Below are positions 44,604-53,401 of a stretch of 64,000 bases of DNA, piece by piece (position 1 is the stretch's first letter; each line of letters begins with the position of its first letter). Source of the DNA: Maricaulis sp048269565 (GTDB lineage: Bacteria > Pseudomonadota > Alphaproteobacteria > Caulobacterales > Maricaulaceae); NCBI RefSeq assembly GCF_048269565.1, contig NZ_JBLXIK010000004.1:200464-264463 (forward strand), read 5' to 3'. Under the pieces are notes generated by a model, which saw only the letters and a list, made by a program, of their open reading frames with translations, was not told where the DNA came from and made no database searches. Position numbers and translations under genes: made by a program.

Positions 44604-46159
44604 GCGCGAATTTCGCCGAACGCTGGGCCGAGCTGCCGCATCTGCTCGCCGGCCATGTCCTGCTCTCGCTCGCGGCGATCGCGGTGGGGATGGCGATCAG
44701 CGTGCCGCTCGGCATTTACGCGGCCCGGCGCCCGCGCCTGGCCGGCAGCGTGCTCAATATCGCCGGTGTCATCCAGACGATCCCCGGCCTGGCCCTGCTG
44801 GCGCTGATGGTGCCGCTGCTGGGCGGGATGATCGGGTATTGGCCGGCCTTCCTGGCCCTGATGCTGTATTCAATCCTGCCCATCCTGCGCAATACGATTG
44901 TCGGCCTGCAAGGCGTCGAGCCCGGCGTGCGCGAGGCCGCGCGCGGACTGGGCATGACGGAGCGGCAGCGCCTCTGGCGCGTTGAACTGCCGCTCTCCCT
45001 GCCGGTGATCGTTGCCGGCCTGCGCACCTCGGTCGTCTGGGTCGTCGGCGCGGCAACGCTGGCAACGCCCGTCGGGGCGTCGAGCTTGGGCAATTACATT
45101 TTCGCCGGGCTGCAGACGCGCAACTGGCTCTCGGTCCTGTTCGGCTGTGTCTTCGCGGCCGGCCTCGCCATTGTGTTCGACCAGATGATCCGCCTGCTCG
45201 AGGTCGCGGCAAAGACCCGCCGCCGCGGTCTCGCCGGCGGCGTCGGCATTGCCCTGGCGCTGGTGGTCGGCCTTTCCGTCCTGCCCTCGCTGATGCCCGC
45301 CGCATCACCGGCAGCGACAACGGGCGGGCAGGGCGCCGCGGCACCGGCCAGCCTGGCCGGTGAAACCGTCCGCATCGGCGCCAAGGCCTTCACCGAGCAA
45401 TATATCCTCGCTGAACTGATGCAGGGCGCGCTGGAGGATGCCGGCGCTGTCGTTGAACGCCGTGACAATCTCGGTTCGACCATCGCCTATGATGCGCTGC
45501 GTTCCGGCGAGATCGATGTCTATATCGATTATACCGGCACGATCTGGGCGACGGTGATGGGGCGGCCGCAGGCAGCGGAGCGTCATTTGATGCTCGCCGA
45601 GATGACCGCCTGGCTGCACCAACGCGACGGTGTGCTCAGCCTTGGACGCCTCGGCTTTGAAAACGCGTACGGATTCGCCATGACACGCGGGCGCGCGGCA
45701 GAGCTGGGCGTCGACAGCCTCGCGGATCTGGCACCGATTGCCGGCGAACTGACCGTCGGCGGTGACCCGGAGGTATTCGTGCGCTCGGAATGGATCGGCA
45801 CGCGCGAAACCTATGGTCTGGCCGCCATGCGCACCCGGGCGATGGATTCGACTTTCATGTATGGCGCCGTGCGCGATGGCCAGGTCGATCTGATCAGCGC
45901 CTACACCACGGATGGCCGCATCGCTGCCTATGATCTGCAAGTGCTCGCCGATCCGGCGCATGTCCTGCCGCCCTATGATGCCGTGATCCTGCTGTCGCCG
46001 CGCGCTGCGGCGCTGCCGGGGCTGGCCGGGGCGCTGGCGCCCCTGATCGGGGCGATTGATGGCGACGCGATGCGCGAAGCCAATCGCCAGGTTGATCTCG
46101 AGCACCAGACCCCGGCCCAGGCTGCCGCCTGGCTCGCGGCGCGGCTGGAGCAAGACTGA
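44600..46159 (+). CDS. Fused ABC permease and substrate-binding protein for quaternary amines
   Basis: A 519-residue fusion. Residues 1-220 are a BPD-type permease with five or six membrane segments and the EAA-like loop VREAARGLGMTERQRLWRVELPLSLPVI. After a last membrane segment (about 205-230) and an alanine/glycine-rich linker, residues 250-519 are an OpuAC-like binding domain (VRIGAKAFTEQYILAELM, GEIDVYIDYTGTIWATVMG, DGQVDLISAYTTDGRIAAYDL). This OpuBB-OpuBC fusion tethers the receptor to the permease. It overlaps both neighbours by 1-4 nt. Confidence 0.92.
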   Translation: MSANFAERWAELPHLLAGHVLLSLAAIAVGMAISVPLGIYAARRPRLAGSVLNIAGVIQTIPGLALLALMVPLLGGMIGYWPAFLALMLYSILPILRNTIVGLQGVEPGVREAARGLGMTERQRLWRVELPLSLPVIVAGLRTSVVWVVGAATLATPVGASSLGNYIFAGLQTRNWLSVLFGCVFAAGLAIVFDQMIRLLEVAAKTRRRGLAGGVGIALALVVGLSVLPSLMPAASPAATTGGQGAAAPASLAGETVRIGAKAFTEQYILAELMQGALEDAGAVVERRDNLGSTIAYDALRSGEIDVYIDYTGTIWATVMGRPQAAERHLMLAEMTAWLHQRDGVLSLGRLGFENAYGFAMTRGRAAELGVDSLADLAPIAGELTVGGDPEVFVRSEWIGTRETYGLAAMRTRAMDSTFMYGAVRDGQVDLISAYTTDGRIAAYDLQVLADPAHVLPPYDAVILLSPRAAALPGLAGALAPLIGAIDGDAMREANRQVDLEHQTPAQAAAWLAARLEQD

Positions 46160-46656
46160 TGGCGGGTTATGTCGGGCATGGCCGCTTGCAGGATGGCGAA
46201 TGGCTGATGCGCGCCTGCGCCGTGATGAATCGCGATCTGCCGCCGCACGCGCCGGAATACACGCCGGACACCGAGCTCAATCGCGCCTACACCACCCAGG
46301 CGGCCGAGTTCGAGACCCTGCTGGCGAAAATCGATCCGGAAGGCGATATCGATCGCTCGATTTTCCCGGTCCTGGCCTATTTCACCGCGTCAGAGGGCTG
46401 GCCGCTGGACATCATCTTCGCCGCCATCGCCGCCTTCCTCGTCTGGATCTTCATGCCCAACTGGTATGGCATCATGGAGTATGCGGCCTATGTCGCCATC
46501 GCCGGCTTCGTTGCCGTCCAGTATCTGCGCGCCCGCCGCGTGCGTGAGCGCGCCGAGCGCGGAATGCAGCGCCTCGGCTTGCAGCCGGGTGAAGAAAACA
46601 GCCTGACCCTGCGCATGCTGGTGAAATACCGGGTGATTCCGCCGACGATTCACTGA
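46159..46656 (+). CDS. Small membrane protein of unknown function coupled to the osmolyte transporter
   Basis: A 165-residue protein whose ATG overlaps the previous stop by one base. The N-terminal 75 residues are soluble and acidic; two hydrophobic segments follow (about 83-100 and 106-120) and the C-terminus is basic. I do not recognise the family. The direct coupling suggests an accessory role for the fused transporter, but nothing in the sequence proves it. Confidence 0.7.
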   Translation: MAGYVGHGRLQDGEWLMRACAVMNRDLPPHAPEYTPDTELNRAYTTQAAEFETLLAKIDPEGDIDRSIFPVLAYFTASEGWPLDIIFAAIAAFLVWIFMPNWYGIMEYAAYVAIAGFVAVQYLRARRVRERAERGMQRLGLQPGEENSLTLRMLVKYRVIPPTIH

Positions 46657-46792
46657 AGCGACCGGGCGATGACCGGACCGCCGGTGCGCGGGCCGGGAGG
46701 GCATGGCGGCCCCTGATTCGCGCCCGCGCCACGGGTGTGCTACTGGGGAGTGTATTCATAGTGCGTGGAAACCCCGACTTGCGGAGGTAGCA

Positions 46793-47569
46793 ATGCGCGT
46801 ATCCCTGTTAATCTTGATCACGGTGTCGCTGACAGGCTGCATGACCCAGCGGAATGGCGAACTTGCGCCGTCCGCGCTTCCCGCGATCACCTTCAGTCCA
46901 GCCGAATACCGGCATTATACCGGTCTGGTACCGGCGGCGGGCCAGGAAACCATTCCCTGGTACGAACTTATTTCGGCCCGGTCTCGCAGTGCGGACCTGG
47001 AAGAACTTCGCAATCGAACAGATGGCGCAATCGCCGGCATCTTGATTTCGAAGTCAGACCTGATCTGCGACCATTATTTTGAACGCGTGATCGTTGTGCG
47101 CAATCAATCCGTATCCGCGCTGCAACTGGGCGCGCTGGCCGCGTCGGGAGCCGTGCCTCTGGCAACGCCGGATCGCAGCGGCCGCGTGCTCGGCGGTGTG
47201 GCCTCCTTCCTCACGGGCTCTCGCTCTGCGCTGGAACAGACGGTGTTTGACGGGGAGGATATCCGCGAATTGCGCCGGGCCGCCCTGACCTCGCGGGAAC
47301 AATCGCGAATCGCTTTGCTGGCCCGAATGGACGAGGCCGAGGGCGGGACGGCCCAGCTCGCGGTGCTCGCGGCAGAGCTCGGCAACTATCACCGTCAGTG
47401 CGGGATCGAGTTCGGGGCCGACTTCCGCTCCTCCCTGGTCGACCAGGCGGCGCGGGAAACATCGGATGAGCCGGCTGCCGCACCCGCTGCCGGCGCTGAG
47501 CCAGCCGGGGCGGGCGGCGCTGAACCGCCGGGCGCTACAGCCGATCCAGGCGCTGAAACCCCGGCCTGA
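46793..47569 (+). CDS. Lipoprotein of unknown function
   Basis: A 258-residue protein with a lipoprotein signal (lipobox LTGC, Cys15) and a low-complexity Ala/Gly/Pro/Glu-rich C-terminus (after residue 220). The middle has SDLICDHYFERVIVVRNQSVSALQLGALAASGAVPLATP and STFLTGSRSALEQ-like helices with no family I know. The start is settled by GGAGGT six bases before the ATG. It is probably periplasmic and membrane-anchored. Confidence 0.78.
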   Translation: MRVSLLILITVSLTGCMTQRNGELAPSALPAITFSPAEYRHYTGLVPAAGQETIPWYELISARSRSADLEELRNRTDGAIAGILISKSDLICDHYFERVIVVRNQSVSALQLGALAASGAVPLATPDRSGRVLGGVASFLTGSRSALEQTVFDGEDIRELRRAALTSREQSRIALLARMDEAEGGTAQLAVLAAELGNYHRQCGIEFGADFRSSLVDQAARETSDEPAAAPAAGAEPAGAGGAEPPGATADPGAETPA

Positions 47570-47575
47570 CCCAAA

Positions 47576-47603
47576 ACGGCGCGGCCCATGAGAGCCGCGC
47601 CGT
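47576..47603. terminator. Hairpin between the convergent lipoprotein and phoH genes
   Basis: ACGGCGCGGC and GCCGCGCCGT form a 10-bp stem with an 8-nt loop; four A on the left give a U-tract for the phoH direction. It can serve as an intrinsic terminator for phoH and a stop structure for the lipoprotein gene. Confidence 0.7.
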
Positions 47604-47627
47604 CCAGATGCCCGTTTCGAATCTGCC

Positions 47628-48392
47628 TCAGAGCACCGTCAGCATCGTCGCCACCAGCGGATGGCGTACGATGTCCTCCGCTGCCAGGCGGCAGACGGCG
47701 ATATCCTCGAGCGGTTCCAGCTTGTCGGCGATGATTCCCAGTCCGGACATGCCGGGCAGGAGATCCGATTGCGCCGGATCGCCGGTGACGACCATGGTCG
47801 CGTTCCAGCCGAGCCGAGTGAGCAGCATTTTCAGCTGCACATAGGTGCAGTTCTGCGCCTCGTCGACGACAACGAAGGCATTATTGAGCGTGCGGCCGCG
47901 CATATAGCCGATCGGGGCGATCTCGATCAGGCCCTCGGCCATCATCGCCTGCAGGCGTTTCGGCGACAGCCGGTCGGCGAGGGCGTCGTAGAGCGGGCGC
48001 AGATAGGGGGCGAGCTTCTCCTCCATGGCGCCGGGCAGAAAGCCGATCGATTCGCCGGCCTCGACAGCGGGGCGTGAGAGCACGATGCGGCTGACCTGTC
48101 CCGATTCGAGCGCCTCGACCGCCTTGGCGACGGCGAGATAGGTCTTGCCGGTGCCGGCCGGCCCGAGCGCCAGCACGAGATTGTGCTCGTCGACGGCCTT
48201 CATCAGGACCGCCTGGCCCTCCGAGCGGGGTTTGACATTCTTGACGTATCTCTGGTCGCGCATGGGATCGCGCGTTTCGGGCGTCCAGTTGGTTCCCGGG
48301 AAAAGGGCGCGAACCTTGGTCTCCTCTGTCTGGTAATGTGCCGAATTGAATTCACCGGTCCGGGTGCGACGTTTGACGATACGCTTGGTCAT
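47628..48392 (-). CDS. phoH: PhoH family NTPase
   Basis: A 254-residue PhoH-type ATPase. Walker A is GPAGTGKT at residues 77-84 and Walker B is FVVVDEAQN, with VTGDPAQSDLL following, as in the helicase-like PhoH family linked to RNA metabolism. The start at MTKRIVKRRT is preferred because upstream in-frame codons lie in the hairpin leader. It is single, with a hairpin before it (48413-48440) and one after. Confidence 0.92.
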   Translation of the reverse strand: MTKRIVKRRTRTGEFNSAHYQTEETKVRALFPGTNWTPETRDPMRDQRYVKNVKPRSEGQAVLMKAVDEHNLVLALGPAGTGKTYLAVAKAVEALESGQVSRIVLSRPAVEAGESIGFLPGAMEEKLAPYLRPLYDALADRLSPKRLQAMMAEGLIEIAPIGYMRGRTLNNAFVVVDEAQNCTYVQLKMLLTRLGWNATMVVTGDPAQSDLLPGMSGLGIIADKLEPLEDIAVCRLAAEDIVRHPLVATMLTVL

Positions 48393-48412
48393 GGCAGGGC
48401 TCTCCACACATG

Positions 48413-48440
48413 AAAAACCCCTCGGCCGAAGGCAGAGGGG
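48413..48440 (-). terminator. Terminator-like hairpin in the phoH leader
   Basis: On the minus strand CCCCTC pairs with GAGGGG around an inner GCC/GGC stem, followed by TTTTT. The U-tract ends about 20 bases before the phoH start codon, and no upstream leftward gene is present that it could serve. It is either an attenuator of phoH or the end of a small RNA transcribed from the region 48441-48650. Confidence 0.65.
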
Positions 48441-48683
48441 CAACAAATAGCTTGCGACGGGAATGATTCGGACGAATCCGGCAGGCAGGGCCGTGGGGCA
48501 CCAGTTTCTGGCGGGCTGGGGTGCAGACTGTCCATGACGTCTGATCAGGCCTTCCGTCCGGCGTTACCGAAACGATTGCGAGGCAGCGCCCCGAATCGCA
48601 GCTACAGTGTGAGTGTAGCGTGATGAATCAAATCTCAACGCGCGCGTCGCGAAAATTTCATCGAATTCTTCAGGGAGACAGAC

Positions 48684-49214
48684 ATGGCCATTTATGCGTT
48701 GGGTGATTCCCGGCCGGAACTTCCGGGCGATGACCAGTATTGGGTCGCCCCCGATGCCAGCGTGATGGGACGTGTGATCCTGCGCGAGAATGCCAGTGTC
48801 TGGTATGGCGCGGTGGTGCGCGGGGACAATGATCCGATTGAAATCGGTGAGGATTCCAATGTCCAGGATCTCTCGGTCCTGCACACCGATGTCGGCGCGC
48901 CGCTGACGATCGGCAAGGGCGTGACCATTGGGCACCGGGTGATGTTGCACGGATGCACGATCGGCGACTATTCGCTGATCGGGATCGGCTCGACTATCCT
49001 CAACGGGGCGGTGATCGGGAAAAACTGCATTATCGGTGCCCACACATTGATCACCGAGGGCAAGGTCATCCCCGATAATTCACTCGTCGTCGGCTCGCCG
49101 GGCCGCGTCATGAAGACGCTGGGCGAGGACATGGCGGAGATTTTGAAGGCCTCCGCCGATCATTATGTCGAGAACTGGAAACGCCACAAAGCCGAGCTGC
49201 GCCGAATCGACTGA
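48684..49214 (+). CDS. Gamma-carbonic anhydrase-like hexapeptide-repeat protein
   Basis: A 176-residue left-handed beta-helix protein of the gamma-CA/YrdA family. Zinc-type histidines are in SVLHTD and GHRVMLHGC. The C-terminal helix follows GSPGRVMKTLGEDM. It may be a carbonic anhydrase or a structural homologue; the sequence does not decide. The ATG follows CAGGGAGACAGAC. Confidence 0.85.
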   Translation: MAIYALGDSRPELPGDDQYWVAPDASVMGRVILRENASVWYGAVVRGDNDPIEIGEDSNVQDLSVLHTDVGAPLTIGKGVTIGHRVMLHGCTIGDYSLIGIGSTILNGAVIGKNCIIGAHTLITEGKVIPDNSLVVGSPGRVMKTLGEDMAEILKASADHYVENWKRHKAELRRID

Positions 49215-49286
49215 TTCGATCCGGCCTGGAAACCGTGTCTGAAGCCGATTCATCAGATGGAAAATGGTGAAGCGGCTCAGGTTTTT

Positions 49287-49344
49287 GAGCGGTCGCATTT
49301 TCGAACCGCAAAACCGGTTCCCACTTTTGCTGAAAATGCTCTAG
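49287..49344. repeat. Dispersed intergenic repeat with inverted ends
   Basis: The stretch from GAGCGGTCGC to GAAAATGCTCTAG contains the 8-bp inverted pair GCATTTTC (49295) and GAAAATGC (49332) and the ACCGGTTCCCACTTTTG core that I recognise from intergenic repeats in many Rhizobiales and relatives. It overlaps the stop of the GYF gene and may also act as a transcript-end hairpin. Confidence 0.6.
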
Positions 49345-49841
49345 TTGGCGCGGCCCCAGAGATTGCGGATGTTTTCGTCGGCATCGCGTCCCAGATTGAA
49401 CCAGGCGGCGCGATCATGGGTGGCGTCGATAATCAGCAGGCGATCATCGCGATCGAGAATGTGGCTGAGCTCATTGCGCAGCACGGCGGCCGTGGTCGGC
49501 CCGCGCAGCAGCCAGGTGCCCGGCGTGATCTGTTCCAGCTCGCCATAGGCGGTCAGGGCGTTGCGGAATTCGGGACCGGCTTCGGACTGGATTTCCGTCA
49601 CGATGACGAAGTTCGCCGGGCGAACGCCTGCTGTGACACGCTTTTCCGGGGCAGGGCCGCCGGCATTCGCCGCGAGCCAGGTGGTGAATTCCTCGACTTC
49701 AGAGGCGGCGCACCAGCCTTCATCGCGGGCATTGGAGACCTGGGAATGGGCCGCAATCCGGCCCTCGCTGACGAAAGCCTTCATCTGCGGCGGGGTATAG
49801 GGGCCGTAAACACGGCCTTCGACTTTTACAAACCAGGACAT
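49341..49841 (-). CDS. GYF-2 domain protein
   Basis: A 166-residue protein with an N-terminal GYF_2 domain (WFVKVEGRVYGPYTPPQMKAFV, GWCAASEVEEF) and a C-terminal alpha/beta part (NFVIVTEIQSEAGPEF, DRLLIIDATHDRAAW). GYF_2 domains in bacteria bind partners or precede membrane parts; function is unknown. Upstream in-frame starts at 49865 and 49889 are possible but similarity begins at MSWFVK. Confidence 0.78.
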   Translation of the reverse strand: MSWFVKVEGRVYGPYTPPQMKAFVSEGRIAAHSQVSNARDEGWCAASEVEEFTTWLAANAGGPAPEKRVTAGVRPANFVIVTEIQSEAGPEFRNALTAYGELEQITPGTWLLRGPTTAAVLRNELSHILDRDDRLLIIDATHDRAAWFNLGRDADENIRNLWGRAN

Positions 49842-49979
49842 TGCGATTCCGTCATCGCGAGGCATATCGGTTCTCTCTCGCACTTGCACAAGTACTTTCT
49901 ATTCCACGGATACGGCAAGAATCAGGCCGACTCGGCGTTTTTACCGGGGAAACGCGACTCAAGTACGATCGGGGGGTGA

Positions 49980-50603
49980 TCAGGCGGCTTCGCTACTCTT
50001 CTTATCTGCGTCCGGGGGATCGAACACGACCGCGAAGCCATTGTCCAGAATGCGAGCCACACATCCTGTCATTTCACCCACACGTAGCAATTCGCCCAGG
50101 CGCGGCCTTTCCAGACACTCGAAGGCGGCGCCGGAAACCGAGACATCGATCACATTCGCCTGGATCACCACACCGTCATTGAGCAGGATGCGCGCGCGGC
50201 CACGTCCCGGCTTGCGCGCGGCGGCACGATCCTCTTCCAGACCGAGCCGGTCCTTGTTGAAGCGCCAGGTAATGGTGTCGGCGAGCTTGTCGCGCTTGCG
50301 CGATGTCGCATTGAAGCGGATCGAGAATTCCTCGCCTTCGGCGCGGACAATCGTGCCCTCGATGCGGCCAATGCTGGAGATCATCAGCACGATGCGGGTA
50401 TTCGCCGCCGGCATGGTGCGCGATGTCACCCGGGCGCCGCCCGGCGAGATATCCAGCAGCCGGCAGGCGTGCTCACCCAGCGTTTCCGACCAGAACCGGC
50501 CATGAAGCTGTAGCGGCACGCGCGTGTGACGGCGCCTTTCCTGGGCACCGCGGGCGGCGATCTTGATCTTGCGGCGGTCTAACCGGCCTGTGTCCTGCTG
50601 CAT
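49980..50603 (-). CDS. Tandem PilZ domain protein
   Basis: A 207-residue protein with two PilZ-like repeats. The first has the c-di-GMP motif RRRHTRVPLQLHGRF and LLDISPGGARV (RxxxR and DxSxxG), the second has RGRARILLNDGVVIQANVIDVSVSGAAF, with the DxSxxG conserved but the arginine motif degenerate. It is therefore a probable c-di-GMP effector with one full site. The ATG at 50603 follows AGGAGGT at 7 nt. Confidence 0.85.
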   Translation of the reverse strand: MQQDTGRLDRRKIKIAARGAQERRRHTRVPLQLHGRFWSETLGEHACRLLDISPGGARVTSRTMPAANTRIVLMISSIGRIEGTIVRAEGEEFSIRFNATSRKRDKLADTITWRFNKDRLGLEEDRAAARKPGRGRARILLNDGVVIQANVIDVSVSGAAFECLERPRLGELLRVGEMTGCVARILDNGFAVVFDPPDADKKSSEAA

Positions 50604-50661
50604 GGCGTCCACCTCCTGCAAGCGGGCAAGATAGGGCCAAGCGGTTAAGAAGTGTTTTCAA

Positions 50662-51222
50662 CTACTGGTCGTTTGCGATCATCACGGAAAGACGCGGATC
50701 CCGGCCGGGCTGCGGCGGAAACAGGATGCCGGGATTGGCCGGCGGGCGCACTTCCCGCAGGCTGGTGCGCAGAATCGGCCGTCCGTTGAGCGAATCGGCA
50801 GCCTCGAGGGGCTGGAACAGGCCCAGGGTGCGGTCGACCAGGCCTTCCGGGCCGCGCAGCGGCAGGAAGCAGATCTCGACCTGGATCTGGTGCATGTCCA
50901 TCGTTGTCGCGCGCGCAATTACAGAGGCCGGCGATACACCGCCGAGCGAGGCTTCCAGCACGGCCTCGATATGGGCGGCGTCATGACCGCGCCACAGGCT
51001 GAGGAAATTCTGGTCGCGAAATTCACGCTGATACAGCTCGCACAGGCTGGTGCCCGCCAGCCGGAACACGTGATGTTGCGGATCGATCCGCCCCAGAATG
51101 AAGACATGACCGAGCAGGGCGGCAATATCCTGTGGCTCGATATCAGCCCGGTATGGCGCCGCGCCGCCGAATCGGCGGGCCTGCCAATAGGCATGCAGGG
51201 CTTTCGATTGCGCGTGGCGCAT
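50662..51222 (-). CDS. PAS_5 family PAS-domain protein
   Basis: A 186-residue protein of the alphaproteobacterial PAS_5 family (YWQARRFGGAAPYRADIEPQDIAALLGHVFIL; DPQHHVFRLAGTSLCELYQREFRDQNFLSLW). It consists of a single PAS domain with no output domain, as usual for the group. The ATG follows AGGAGAG. It sits 58 bases upstream of the PilZ gene on the same strand, and the two may be co-transcribed. Confidence 0.85.
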   Translation of the reverse strand: MRHAQSKALHAYWQARRFGGAAPYRADIEPQDIAALLGHVFILGRIDPQHHVFRLAGTSLCELYQREFRDQNFLSLWRGHDAAHIEAVLEASLGGVSPASVIARATTMDMHQIQVEICFLPLRGPEGLVDRTLGLFQPLEAADSLNGRPILRTSLREVRPPANPGILFPPQPGRDPRLSVMIANDQ

Positions 51223-51419
51223 TCCACTCTCCTGACACTGCGGTCACATCACCCGGCGGCGCGATTGCCGTGCCGGCTTGGCGGAGAGGTTTCAAGATCG
51301 GGGCCATGCAAGCGGCTGGAGAAACACCCTGGTCACGCTCGCCAATCGCGGGAATCGCCTCTGCGGGGAAAACGGCCCGGGGTTTGCAAGACCGGTCCCA
51401 GGATAGAAGGAGCATGGCC

Positions 51420-52328
51420 ATGCGCGTATCAGCCCGGCACGGTTTTACCATTCTGGCGAGTTTCGCCTTCGTTTTGTGTATCGCTCCGGCCGCTTCGGTC
51501 AGCGCGGTGGCGCAGGATTGCTGTACGCCAGCACCGCCACCGACCTCGTGTTGCGATCATGGCGGCGGACATACGGTCAACGTGCCCAATATCAATATCC
51601 ATGGCGGCAATATCAATGTCGGGGTCAATGTCTCGACGCGCGTCAACGTCAACACCAATGTGACCACGAATGTCGATGCCTCCTCCAGCGCCACCTCCAC
51701 GGCCACGGCCGGTGCGGGCTCCGCGTCGCGCGCGGGCGCCGGCTCGGTCACCTATATCGGTGGCGGCAGCTATTCACCCTACGCCTCCGCACCGGCAGCC
51801 ACCGCGATCACCGGGCTGAATGTCGCCGGGCTCGAGCGCGAGGCCGAATACGAATTCCGCGAGGAACAACGTTCGCGCTGGGTCGAGGAATGGCGCCTGG
51901 TGCGCGCTGTCTGTGTCGATGATACCGGCACGCCGCATCCTGCCTCGCGCGTGGACAATGGCGACCGGGTCGCTGCGACCTATGACGGCGAGGTCTATCG
52001 CTGTGTTGCCGGGACCGCGATGCAGGTGACGATCGGCTGGCGCCAGGATGGCCAGGACAACTGGACGGACGCGCCGACCATCATGTGCCGCAAGGGCGAG
52101 GCCCTGCGTCACAGCCCGGGCGGAACGCTGGTCTGCTCCGCCCAGGAGCCGCGCCGCAATTGTAACGAGCGCTCGCTGCTGCGCATGTATGGCCCCGGCA
52201 CCAAGCTGGTCTTCATGCGCCGCGAGGAACACTACACCGAACAGGTCCGCTATGAGCGCGAAAGCGAAAGCATGCGCCTGGTCTCGATGACGCTGATGCT
52301 CGATGGCGGCGTCGGCGGCTATCGCTGA
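51420..52328 (+). CDS. Secreted protein with Asn/Val-rich alternating segment, unknown function
   Basis: A 302-residue exported protein: signal peptide (residues 1-30), a cysteine/proline/histidine patch (DCCTPAPPPTSCCDHGGGH), an alternating Val/Asn/Ile segment of about 40 residues (VPNINIHGGNINVGVNVS and onwards), an Ala/Ser/Gly-rich stretch and a C-terminal domain of about 180 residues with eight cysteines. I know no family. The ATG at 51420 is 7 nt after AAGGAG; the ATG at 51414 lies too close. The alternating segment recalls the HfaA/HfaD proteins encoded 5 kb away. Confidence 0.8.
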   Translation: MRVSARHGFTILASFAFVLCIAPAASVSAVAQDCCTPAPPPTSCCDHGGGHTVNVPNINIHGGNINVGVNVSTRVNVNTNVTTNVDASSSATSTATAGAGSASRAGAGSVTYIGGGSYSPYASAPAATAITGLNVAGLEREAEYEFREEQRSRWVEEWRLVRAVCVDDTGTPHPASRVDNGDRVAATYDGEVYRCVAGTAMQVTIGWRQDGQDNWTDAPTIMCRKGEALRHSPGGTLVCSAQEPRRNCNERSLLRMYGPGTKLVFMRREEHYTEQVRYERESESMRLVSMTLMLDGGVGGYR

Positions 52329-52367
52329 TCGAAAACAAGACACTCACATGCCCACTCGGCATGGCCT

Positions 52368-52399
52368 GGCCCCGGTTCACAAGACCGGGGCCTTTTTTT
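52368..52399 (+). terminator. Intrinsic terminator
   Basis: GGCCCCGGT and ACCGGGGCC form a perfect 9-bp stem with a 7-nt loop, followed by seven T, 40 bases after the stop of the secreted protein. Confidence 0.92.
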
Positions 52400-52408
52400 G
52401 CCTTCGGC

Positions 52409-53257
52409 TCAGCCGTCCAGCGTTTCGTCGAACCAGCGCAGTGACATGCAGGACAGGCCGGCATCGATTCGGCCGATCTGCTCGGTGGCCAGCGGCACCA
52501 CATTATAGCCCGCCTGGTCCAGCATTTCGATCGTGCGCGGGAATTGTGACCCTGCCAGCACGACATCATTGAGGCGCAGGGCATTGGCCGCCGCCTCCTC
52601 GCCCTCGGGCGTGATCAGGGTTTCCAGCCCGTCAAACACGCCCGAGGCCGCGAGACGTGCCGTCGTGAGGACGCAGTTCTCCTCGATCAGCGCGCAATCT
52701 GTCTTGAAATGCAACACGCCGGGCGGGGTCGTGACAGTCTTCGAGGCCAGGCCCAGACGGGTGAGACAGGCGCCGAGTGCGCCGGCGCCCGCTGCATTGG
52801 TGCGCGCCGACAGGCCGATCAACACCCGGTCGGGCGTCACCAGGATATCGCCGCCATCGGCGAAGCCTGTGCCGGCCATCTCCAGCACCGTCTCGAATCG
52901 CCGCTTCAGCACCGGTGCCAGCTGGGCTGTCTCGCCGCGCCGGGCAGCATTGCCCGGCCGCAGCAGGATCGCGCCGGCTGAAAACACCAGCGCCGGATCC
53001 TCAACGAAGATCGAATCGGGAAAGGCTTCCAGCGGCGGCAGCACCGTCACGGCCAGCCCGGCCGCCTCCAGCGCCTCGACATAAGCGGCATGTTCCGCCG
53101 CGACACCGTCATAATCGGGATCACCATGGTCGACAGCGCGAAGCCCCTTCACCACAGACGCCGAGGGTTCCCGCACGATGGCGGCATTGAAGCGATAGAC
53201 CGGGCGGGCGAGGGGCATGGCGGGGCTCGTGATGTGGACGACAGATATCGTTGTCAC
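52409..53257 (-). CDS. Dimethylargininase (DDAH)-like amidinohydrolase
   Basis: A 282-residue member of the guanidino-modifying superfamily, hydrolysing N-omega-methylated arginine to citrulline and methylamine by family analogy. Catalytic residues are visible: the acidic pair in DSIFVEDPA (residues 81-89), His183 in VLHFKTD and Cys270 in LSCMSLRW. An arginine deiminase role is less likely given length and motif spacing. It converges on the preceding secreted-protein gene. Confidence 0.88.
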   Translation of the reverse strand: MTTISVVHITSPAMPLARPVYRFNAAIVREPSASVVKGLRAVDHGDPDYDGVAAEHAAYVEALEAAGLAVTVLPPLEAFPDSIFVEDPALVFSAGAILLRPGNAARRGETAQLAPVLKRRFETVLEMAGTGFADGGDILVTPDRVLIGLSARTNAAGAGALGACLTRLGLASKTVTTPPGVLHFKTDCALIEENCVLTTARLAASGVFDGLETLITPEGEEAAANALRLNDVVLAGSQFPRTIEMLDQAGYNVVPLATEQIGRIDAGLSCMSLRWFDETLDG

Positions 53258-53401
53258 CTCGCCAGCGGCGGTTCAAGTGCTCGCTTGCTGATCCGATACG
53301 CGTCTGCAATGGCGATCACCAACCCAGGTCATACAGGCCCGGCCTCGCCGGCGATGTTGCGGCCGCGCGCGGCGAGTTCTCAAAGCAAAAACAATAATTC
53401 T

